64,000 nt of DNA from NCBI GenBank assembly GCA_033558025.1, contig JAUCEF010000005.1, forward strand, positions 3,472,001-3,536,000, written 5' to 3'. The stretch is from Phytophthora sp. 'mugwort'. Its lineage: Eukaryota > Oomycota > Peronosporomycetes > Peronosporales > Peronosporaceae. Below, in pieces: positions 55,818 to 64,000 of the stretch; position 1 is the stretch's first letter, and each line of letters opens with the position of its first letter. Both the position numbers and the translations under genes were made by a program. The notes beneath the pieces are model-generated. The model saw only the letters and a program-made list of their open reading frames with translations. It did not search any database and was not told the origin of the DNA.

Positions 55818-56102
55818 GCGATTACGTCCGCCGTCAGATTTATTCCAGCTCAATTGCACCGGTGATAGACGCCGTCTGTCGGTCACATTAGAGACGGCAA
55901 CGTGCAGATACAGCTAGGAGATGGAATCGTTTAAGGGGCCGAATGGTAGCTCGCATTCGTGTTTTTTTTTATCTGTTGATTGTGTAATTGCTGTCGACTA
56001 CGGTGTGTACATATGCATCTATTGTATCGTGAATACGATTCGGTATATCGAAATTTGGTAAATTACATGTGTACTGGGGAGGCAGTGAGAGCGTCGATCA
56101 AT
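55818..56102. other. Convergent 3' intergenic region
   Basis: 285 bases between the stop codons of the lectin (plus) and cyclin-box (minus) genes. There is a T run near 55960. Nothing else is seen. Confidence 0.5.
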
Positions 56103-57188
56103 TCACGCACACGACACGAGTTCATCCTGCACATTCTCGCATACTCGGCAGACGCAAGACGGATTGTAGGGAACTTTCCACGGCGCTGGGAGGAAGGCAC
56201 CATAGCGACAGCGGAGCGCGAACCAAGGCTTGAAAACAGGATGACTCGGGTTAATGTTATCGCGGTGGGCAAGATAAAGTAACAAGACGGGCTCCAGGAG
56301 GGGCGGCATCACATCCGCAATCTGGTTGCCGGAGACCACAAACAAGATAGCGTCTATGAGCAGTTCCTTCGAGAACTGGTTTGCTCGCGTCCTTAACAGC
56401 AGCAGGTCGGCAAAATACAGCGCTAGTTGGCGATGTTCGAACTGCAGGCCATCAATTCCGTTCTCATGCTTCTTCCTTTCTCCCAGAGCATACATCCGTT
56501 TCTGGAGCGCGTCCACAATCGTGGGTGCCATGATCCGAAAGTTGAGAAGCTGCAAAATGTTGAGCTCGAATTCGAGAATTTCGGTCCACGTCCACTAGGG
56601 GCATCGTCAAAAGCAAAACCATCAGAATTACGCCTCATCGTCGGCATAGAAATGCGTCACGAGCCACTTACATTGCTAGAGTGTCTCCGTCGCTGCAGAA
56701 TCTCTTTGATGCTTTTGTTAAAAATCGTCGTAGGCGTCTCTACGAACTTGACAGCTATCCATAAGCATCTGCAATTGCAATAAAGCGTGCCATAAACGTT
56801 AGCACTTTCTCAGTTTCGAATCAGCTTCAGTCCTGTAAGTATTCAATCCGTACGAAATGCTCAGCGCTTCAAGCCTGGAAGCTTCGATGCCCTGCGCCTC
56901 GAGGTACCGATCCAGCAACCCAACACATAAGTGCAGCGTCTCTCTCGAGAGACCCAGCGCCAAAGTGATAGTTAGAATGGCCGCTACCATTTCATCCCTG
57001 TGCGAAGCCGTCGCGAGCTTTTCTCTGGCCAAGCCCTGATTACCTGCAGCCAACAAACGATCAACGGACGTCGGGGACTCTGTCTTGACGCGTTTCAAAT
57101 CTTCATCAGATGCGACATGGAGCTGTTGGTTCGTTAAAGGCGGACTCCGTAGCTGCTCAGTGCGAGGACGCTTGCGATTGATGCACAT
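56103..57188 (-). CDS. Cyclin-box protein
   Basis: Three exons (56854-57188, 56672-56768, 56103-56594) encode 307 residues. A 50-residue basic, disordered leader precedes a cyclin N-terminal box. It has REKLATASHRDEMVAAIL, the LHLCVGLLDRYL helix, LWIAVKFVETPTT after the first intron, and EILEFELNILQLLNFRIMAPT, which matches the pattern before the second cyclin fold. The rest is helical and ends in a Cys-rich tail (PSCVCRVC...). Cyclins activate cyclin-dependent kinases. The layout resembles A/B-type mitotic cyclins, but the MRAIL-type motif is not evident, so the subtype is left open. Confidence 0.82.
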
Positions 57189-57553
57189 TCCGGCTGGACG
57201 GTCGAAATCTCGACACTGAAAACTCTACGATCTTACAGTGGACATTCACCGGTTGCCGTAAAGTTGAAGAGATTGCGGAACGGGAAATATGCTGTAAATG
57301 CCCGTTCGCTTGCAAGAAGAGAACTGTTGCGTCTACAGCAGCGAACACATTGCTGTTTTTTTTGGCGCGGGCAATGCTACAACCGTTTGTGCGAGCTGGA
57401 ACGGTAGATATATCCGCCAATCAGAGGTGTCCAAGCTAAGATTCCGCCAACCAGCGGCCACATCGCTATCGTTGATGTTTACTACACCGTTTTCACACGT
57501 CGCAGTAATTTTGATTGGCACACATCCGATACTTTGACAACAGGTGCATCAAT
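57189..57553. promoter_or_regulatory. Divergent promoter region
   Basis: 365 bases between the start codons of the cyclin-box gene (minus) and the WKF gene (plus). Two copies of a CCGCCAA(T/C)CAG-type word (near 57415 and 57450) could be CCAAT-like elements; this is a guess from sequence only. Confidence 0.35.
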
Positions 57554-58287
57554 ATGGCGGCCACCAAGCCGTCCAAGAAGCAGCGCGGCAAGCTGAAAGC
57601 CACCAAGTCTAAGAAGGAGACGGCCAAGTTGCACGTCAAGTTTAACGACAGTGGAGACCAGGTGGTGCCCAAGAAGCGCGCGCGTGCGTTTAAGACGAAG
57701 GATGCTGACGAAGTGAAGGAGGGCGGCGGCAAGTCCGACCGCTCCCCGGAGATGATCCAGCAGGCCAAGTACTACCTCGAGCAGTGGCAGAAGCGCGACG
57801 ATCCAAAGGCTGAAGACGAGCTTCCATGGAAGTTCAAGGTGCGTTGCAAGATTCGAACTGTCAAGTGTCGGAGCGAGGCATTGGAACAAGGTGGCAGTCG
57901 CTCATTCTTGTTCTGGTATGGTATGCTGTGCATTGCAATGCAGAAAATTAAACAGCAGTGGATCCTGCAATGGATGTACGAGGCGGACGTCGTGCCCAAG
58001 TCCATGTTCGCGATAGTGCTGGAGTACCTTGACGGCATCCAGGGTGCTGCTCGCAAGGTTGGTTGTAATTCTAATTTGGCGGTAGCAAAGGAATCGTTGT
58101 TGCTGACCGGTATTTGTATATCTCAATACAGCGTGTGATGGATGCAGCCCAAGATATCATTGACATTGGCGTCCCGGCTAAAGAGGAAGAAGAAGCAGCG
58201 GCTGAGGAGAAGGAAAAAATGCTCACTATTAAACTGGCTCGGCGACGTTACAAGCGTGCGTTGCAGGTGGCGGAGCTGCTGGCTTAA
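57554..58287 (+). CDS. WKF-domain (C7orf50-like) nucleolar-type protein
   Basis: Three exons (57554-57838, 57944-58057, 58132-58287) encode 184 residues. A Lys-rich leader (MAATKPSKKQRGKLK and more) is followed by the WKF domain: AKYYLEQWQKR, LPWKFKKIKQQWILQWMY spanning the first splice junction, then PKSMFAIVLEYLDGIQGAAR. This is the DUF2373/WKF family represented by human C7orf50, linked to the nucleolus and ribosome biogenesis. The end is acidic then basic (KLARRRYKRALQVAELLA). I chose the ATG at 57554 (context AATATGGCGGCC) over an in-frame ATG at 57515, whose extra residues look non-coding. Convergent with the phosphatase gene, 95 bases between stops. Confidence 0.85.
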
Positions 58288-58382
58288 GTGCCTCTAAAAC
58301 ACAGTCTATTCTTGCTTGTCTACTTCTCGTCTCATGCTTTGATGGCACCTGCAGTATTGCCTTTTTTGGGGGGCGGGGGGGG

Positions 58383-59783
58383 CTAATCAGCGTGACCTCC
58401 AATGTGATCCGAAACCATGTCACGGAAGCGATCAGGAGAGCAAAGGCCGTCTGGAGCTTCCCCCATAATGAGAACTTCGCCATTCAGCCGAGTTCGAACA
58501 AAGAACGTTCCGTTCTCATCTTCCAGTAGTTCCAATGCAAGGGCAGATGAATATTCGGGCCAAAAGCTGATGTCGTTTGCGATTTCAGCGTCCATAGTTC
58601 GGAGAACCGACAGCAGCGACACGTCATGACCACTGTAGATCACAATTTTCTTGGTTTCGCTGTGGTCCCACAGAGCTTTTTGCATCTACGTGACAAGATG
58701 ACACGAAGAAATATCAGCCACGCTCAATAACTTTGCTTTAGATGCGACATTGATCCACCTCACGGAGCACGTTGTGCATCAAACGTCCGGCCACAAGCTT
58801 CAGAATCGTTCGATGCGAGTAAAACTACCAGTATTAGCACCACAAAAATAGCTTCAGAATTTACAAATGATTGGCTACATCGTGATGGAATCCATACCTG
58901 ATGGAAACGAAAACCGAGGTGCTGCTCAGTAGCATCTCCGTGCACTTCGGTGCCAGGAATATAAGGGACCTGGTGAGCGCGACGGCAAACGTAGTAGTCG
59001 GCGGCGGTTAGCCAGGTGAATGATACCGTGCCCGAGTCGACAGCTGGAAACAGTCTCGTCAGCTCTTGCTTAATCGGAGCCATCTCGTGCTCGCGCTCCG
59101 CAAATTCTGCGTTATCCTTTTCCAGATCCGCCTTCATCTGCATGATCTCCGGGAAAATCTGGTACGCTGTACACACGAACCCAAGGCGTTAATTCATCGT
59201 AGAGTACACAGCCTAGCCTCAGGAATCACGTGGGAGAACTCACTGTTGATAATGTCCTTTTCAGGTGGCAGCACACTCACTGGAGGGTTCAACTGGGGTT
59301 GGTCTTTCAGCATTCCATCCAGCAGCGCCTGCACACTCAGCTGGGTGCGCGTGTAGGCATTACTGAAGATCTGCACCTGATCGGGCATCACTTCATCCAG
59401 TCGCAGCTCCTCTTTCTTGCAGAACCCTCGCTACCACAGTCCGTAATCGACACATAAGATTATAAGGCTTCAAATTCATCCCCCGAGGCTGCTTCCATGT
59501 ATCTCACCAGTCGGTCGCCACGCTTGCTCATCTGCTCGATACCTCGAGTCGTTAAGTAACCGAATGGCCGCTGCTGGAACGAGCTATGAGCCTCGGTACC
59601 CATCTGGACGCTGAACTTGGAACGGAGTTGCGCGAGCTGCGTCGGCGCCGGCAGCTGGCGCCCCCATAGTAACGCCTCCTCCTCCTCGGAGCGCGAATTG
59701 GCACTTCCTCTAAAGATGTTGATCAGGGGGGTGCGGTCGCCGTGGCGGTGCACCACTTGCAATTGGCGTAGACGTAATGCCAT
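58383..59783 (-). CDS. Histidine acid phosphatase (branch 2)
   Basis: Five exons (59508-59783, 59244-59430, 58898-59166, 58759-58824, 58383-58685) encode 366 residues. The phosphate-pocket motif RHGDRTP (13-19) holds the phosphorylated His, and the proton-donor pair His286-Asp287 lies in YSGHDVSLL. FSNAYTRTQLSVQALLDGM matches the conserved Arg region between them. These enzymes remove phosphate from lipids, sugars or peptides. There is no signal peptide, which points to an intracellular enzyme of the lysophosphatidate phosphatase (ACP6)-like kind rather than a secreted one; substrate is inferred only. The second exon donor sits just after GDRL, and a stop follows soon if it is not used. Divergent from the coiled-coil gene. 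Confidence 0.88.
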
Positions 59784-60083
59784 CGTTGACGTAACGATAC
59801 TTTGGCCCAAGTGATGTTACGCAAATCGGACCACGTACACTTCAAACCTGATGTGCTCCACACCATTGGCCGTTTCAAAACGGATCGTACTGCTGCAACA
59901 AACAGTGTGAGTTGTTCGACGTATGCAGCCGTCACATCATCTGTATGTAACCCTTTCTAGATTAAAATACATAGCATCTGTTGAACAAGGGTATCTATTC
60001 ATAGAAGATTCATGGCAGTTCCCAGGATTAGCTTGCCGCTTGTGTAAACCGTGTGTCTGTAGGTGCTACCTTATCCGCAGCGC
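59784..60083. promoter_or_regulatory. Divergent promoter region
   Basis: 300 bases separate the phosphatase (minus) and coiled-coil (plus) start codons. No recognisable element. Confidence 0.4.
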
Positions 60084-62707
60084 ATGGCCAAGAAAGCCAT
60101 GGTCGCTGACTCCACGCTGTCTTTGAAGGACGCTCAGCGATGCTTCGACAAGGTACACTTGGTCGACCACCAGATGCTCATGTTGAAGTTGTCTGTAGAC
60201 AATGTAGCCATCTGCTACTAACACTTATCTTGTTGTCAACTACGCAGGAGCGTCGGTCGTTCCTGCGCGACCTCGAGACGTTGCGACAGCAGTTGGTGAA
60301 GAAGGACCAGAATGCTGCTCGTGCAGCGGCTGCAGCGAGCGCACACACGATCCAGCTCAAGCGCGAGATCGCTACACTGCAAGCAACAATGACAGCGATA
60401 GAAGCCGAGCGCAATAAATTCCAAGCGCAATTTACACATACAAGTTCACTGCTTGAAACGGCACTAGACCAGCACCAGGAGGATCAAACGAAGCTGACTC
60501 GCCTAAACGATAAGCTGCGCACGCTCGAGAAGAAGCACGAGGAAACGGTAGAATTGGTAAAGAACGAGGCGGCCTCCAACGTACGAGCTACTCAGGAGGA
60601 ACGGCATGCGTTGCGTGCACGAGTGGATCAGCTGAGGGGCAAGCTGGAGACCGAACGGAAAGAATGGCAAAATGTGCACCGACCGATGGTAGACGAGCTG
60701 CAAAAATGTAAGACGCGACTGCAGCTGGTGGACAAGGAGCTTCAGGATGCACGCTATCGCGAGCGCTCGAGTTTCCAGTTGAAGGAGAAAATGGGAGGGG
60801 AGGTCACTATGTACAAGCGGAAGGTGGCAGATTTGTCGACCGCGTTGCAAGAAGCTCTTCACGCGAAAAGCGAATTAAAGTCTGAGCACTCACTGATGGT
60901 GAGGCATATGAAGGATAAATGGCGAGAGGTGCTGCAAACCCACCAGCACTCGAAGGAGCAGCTGATGATGTTGCAGGAAGATTACAATGGTTTATTCCGT
61001 TCACGCACGTCCATTGAACATCAAAATGAACAGATTTATGAGGCTATGAAGCAAATGAAGGCGCGGCACGAGCAGATGATGAAAGCGAAGGAGCAGGAAT
61101 GCTGGGAAATTGAGAAAAAATACAAAAGGATAAGTGCCACATGTCCGCAGTGTTTAAAGACCTCTGATCAGAAACAACAGGACGAGACGATCAAGTTGGA
61201 TGCTGTTCGCGAACAAACGCGGCTTGAAGTTATGAAGACGTTGGAGCTTGAACGTTGGGACCGCTTTCAGGAAGTAAACACCAAGTACCTAAATGCATGT
61301 CAACGACTGCAAACTGCTGTGGAGGAATGTGAGGTGTTGCGAGGAAACGGCAGGATCGTGGCTAATCAATACCAAGAACTTCAAGAAAAGGAGCAAAGAT
61401 TATCGAGCATGTTAAAGGAAGCTCAAGCGAAGGTGCGAGAAATGAGCGCAAAGCGAGATGATGAGACTCAGCAGATGGAAACGGCGAAGAAAACGATGCA
61501 GGACCTGGTAGAGAACTTGACGAGCTTGACTGCTGTGGTGAGTACTCAGACTGGGTCTAGTATATCCCAGGATGATTGAGTCGACAGGAGAATGCTCGAA
61601 ACTAAGGTGCTGTGTATGAACAGACTGCAGACCAGAGCAAGAAGCTTCAAGAGCTCGAAGCTGCTCGGCTGCAAGAGGTATCCTATATTCTTTCTTCATA
61701 CTTTACGCGTTTGAGTCACCTCAATGACGTGAACAAGAGTTTTAAGTTTTCTTGTATCTTACCCAGCGCGAAAGTTTGACCAAACAAATTCGAAACCTCG
61801 AAGCGCACAAACGATCTATCGCACAAGATCACGAGCAGCTCACTCGTCGATACGAGGAGTTCGTCGTCCAGTTTGATGTGCTAAAGCAGGAAAAATCAAA
61901 GCACTGGAGCGAGATTGTGGAAGCGCAACTAAGTGCCAATCTGCTAATTGAGGTAAGAGTTTATGGCTGACCGGTACAATATCAAACTGAAAACTTACAA
62001 TGTATTTTACTCACGTGTAGGAGCAGGCTCACACAATTGATGACTTGCTGCAAGCAAAGGCAAATGGCACTTACGTCTCCCCTTCGAAAGTTACCTTATC
62101 AGCAAATCGTGTTTGGGTCGAATCGCCGACCGCATCCGGGTCATGTGCAGGCCCAGCACAAGCATTTTCATCACTCGAGCACGCGAATCTGGTTGCTAGC
62201 TTACGTCAGGAGTGCGAAGTCGCACGAGACGAAGTGGCTCGACTTAAGGCGAGTATTCGCGACACAAGAGTATCTTGGCAAAGCGACAATGACAAGAAGA
62301 TAAGTGAGCTCTTGCATGAGGTTAAAGGTTTGCACTTGGAACGACAGAAGTTGAAAAAGCGACTCGAGGAGCAAGCTCTTACGATTCACGAACTGACGCT
62401 TCAAGACGATGAAGATTACGACGACGAGAGTGGTGAAGAACAAAGTTTCGCCTACAGTAGTGAACAGGTAGCAAGCAATTTTGATCCGGGTGTATCATCA
62501 TGTGCGAATGGCTGCGCGTCGCCAGGGGTTTGTAACGACACCGATCCTCGAGGGCTGCCGCCTCAAGCCTATCACACATATCAGAACCCTCCACGCCAAC
62601 GGGGAGACGGATTCTGGTTACCACCTCGCTCTAGGTCTCCCGATCGTGGAAAAATCACGCCAGCTCGACCAACTAACCGCAGCCCATTTAAAGTACGCTT
62701 TGTTTGA
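60084..62707 (+). CDS. Long coiled-coil protein
   Basis: Five exons (60084-60152, 60248-61537, 61624-61677, 61767-61952, 62021-62707) encode 761 residues. All introns are GT-AG and phase 0. Most of residues 24-590 is heptad-patterned, charged coiled coil, with a CPQC pair near the middle (in ATCPQCLKTS). A Ser/Gly/Ala-rich break follows, then a second coiled segment, an acidic patch (DDEDYDDESGEE), and a Pro/Arg-rich disordered tail with SRSPDRGK. The layout suits a cytoskeletal, centrosomal or flagellar structural protein, but no family could be named. If the first splice site of exon 2 is not used, translation of the downstream frame alone would be shorter and start less well. Confidence 0.78.
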
Positions 62708-63825
62708 CGCAGTTAAACTTCCAGTATGTCGGGATCGTGTTTTGAAAAGAGTTCTAATGCCTATTTTGCTCGTTAGGAAAGCGCAGTGAGTAATGCATCG
62801 ATCGTCAGCTCTTCAACAACCTACAGGTAGCATTCGTTTGAATACTCTGAATAGAAGCCAAGTTCAAAAAATTGTTACCGAGAAAAATCCTATCTAGTTT
62901 TTTGTAGTGACTCCATGGAGGTCTTCTACGTTGCATCGCTTGTAGACCATGTACTGTAGCAGTCCTTTGCCTTGCAATTGTATAGGGGAGATTTGATCGC
63001 TACCGCGGGTAAACTTGTTTACTACCGGGGAAAGTTAATATTGCGGTATACTTCCCATCGCATCCGTCGTGCGTTTATGGCGCTCTTACATGCAACGGTT
63101 TTGACAGCACTTGCTCAGCACCACCGCTCCAATCACACCAAAATGCTCCCAAGATACACTGATCGGTCGCACAAACTCCGCATTTAATTCAAAGCGCTCG
63201 GAGATTCCGGCAGGGTCTTGCTAAAAGCACCTTTACCGATGGTGCCCCGAGCCAAAGGTGCCAAACGACGGCGATAGTAGAAACGCGCTCAGACATCTTT
63301 ACATGTCCATTTTCGGCTGTGCTCGAGGAAAGAAAAGAGAAGGGGCTACCAGTACCAATGCTGATCCTGGTCCCTGTGTATATCTGTATTGTAGTTTAAC
63401 GCGAATTGAGGGGCTCGGTTGTGGTAACTTGAAGAGTCAATCGCGCGCTGCTGCGGTCGTGACCAAGAAAGATGTGGCAGAGCGTGGATTAAAATGGTGC
63501 GTCCATTTTTGCTGACGGGTGCGTCCCCACCACCGAGGTTTTGGTGATGTTCAGCATTTTCGTCGTTATGCGCCTGAATTCCAGGGTTTGCCGTTGGTTG
63601 GAGAGATAGCCGTATCCATACCGCGCGTTTCTAGCTGACCGACTTACATCCAGATCTGGTGCAAGCCCCGCTCATCATAACGCCCCGTTCAACAAAACCG
63701 CTTGGATACCAGTCAAGTGCCACTCACCTTCCGATTCGGGAGCGTCCCACAGCTCCATTTTGCCATTTGCGGTGGTTTCCAGAAGTGTTTTAAGGAAGCA
63801 AAGGTTGATTTTCCAGCAACGGACC
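62708..63825. other. Non-coding stretch at the edge of the island
   Basis: No credible frame; the first part holds the 3' region of the coiled-coil gene. Around 63650-63820 the sequence could be the leader of a retroelement, but no LTR or primer-binding site was recognised. Confidence 0.4.
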
Positions 63826-64000
63826 ATGGACCGCTCTCGGAAAGGAACCGGGCGTGGCAAGCCGAAAGATGACCTGAAAATCACCCCAGCCAAAACGCAG
63901 GCACTCATTGATGTCTCGACGCCGTCGACCGCGGCCACACAGTTGAATGGCAACACCACCCCGATGATAACTACCATGGTCAACATGAACCAGAACCCGC
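63826..64000 (+). CDS. Start of an open frame cut by the right edge, possibly gag
   Basis: An ATG at 63826 opens a frame to the last base of the window (58 codons). It is basic at the start (MDRSRKGTGRGKPKDDLK) then Thr/Ala/Met-rich. Such starts are common in gag polyproteins of oomycete LTR elements, but a host gene is possible. Partial at the 3' end. Confidence 0.35.
   Translation, partial: MDRSRKGTGRGKPKDDLKITPAKTQALIDVSTPSTAATQLNGNTTPMITTMVNMNQNP

Overview
This window is nuclear DNA of a plant-pathogenic oomycete, most likely of the Phytophthora/downy-mildew group. The evidence is a Crinkler-type (CRN) effector gene with an LFLAK-like header, mobile-element families familiar from peronosporalean genomes (Crypton, MULE, hAT, pogo, Ty1/copia), short 60-90 base GT-AG introns, and eukaryotic core genes packed in alternating orientation. 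The species is not determined. Nothing bacterial is present: no operons, Shine-Dalgarno sites, rRNA or CRISPR.

Layout. (1) 0-19 kb is an effector/repeat region: one intact CRN gene (minus strand, 1.8-3.9 kb), a broken Crypton tyrosine recombinase, two tRNA-like Pol III modules, a DDE transposase remnant, two opposing copia fragments and two decayed Mutator-like elements (MULEs). (2) 19.4-38.5 kb is a compact gene island: histidyl-tRNA synthetase, an unrecognised 352-aa protein, an ankyrin/PDZ protein, a PX-domain protein, a WDR6-like WD40 protein, ATG8, Rab1/Ypt1, a small BRCT protein, SEC13 and RFC4. Neighbours mostly alternate tail-to-tail and head-to-head. (3) 39-54 kb is a second repeat region: a class-III aminotransferase pseudogene, a hAT remnant, a MULE whose coding region carries a SWIM zinc finger and a C-terminal Ulp1-like cysteine protease, a pogo-like remnant and a copia remnant. 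(4) 54.5-62.7 kb is a second gene island: an ERGIC-53/VIP36-like lectin, a cyclin-box protein, a C7orf50-like WKF protein, a histidine acid phosphatase and a coiled-coil protein. (5) The right end holds a short open frame running off the window, possibly the start of a retroelement gag.

The housekeeping genes do not form one pathway. There is a loose theme of early secretory traffic and membranes (Rab1, SEC13, lectin receptor, PX protein, ATG8) and another of tRNA and genome maintenance (HisRS, WDR6, RFC4, BRCT). The contrast between gene islands and effector-bearing repeat deserts matches the two-speed organisation described for these pathogens.

Exon models were built by hand from splice consensus, reading phase and remembered family motifs. 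Coordinates of multi-exon genes span start codon to stop codon, and exons are listed in the evidence.
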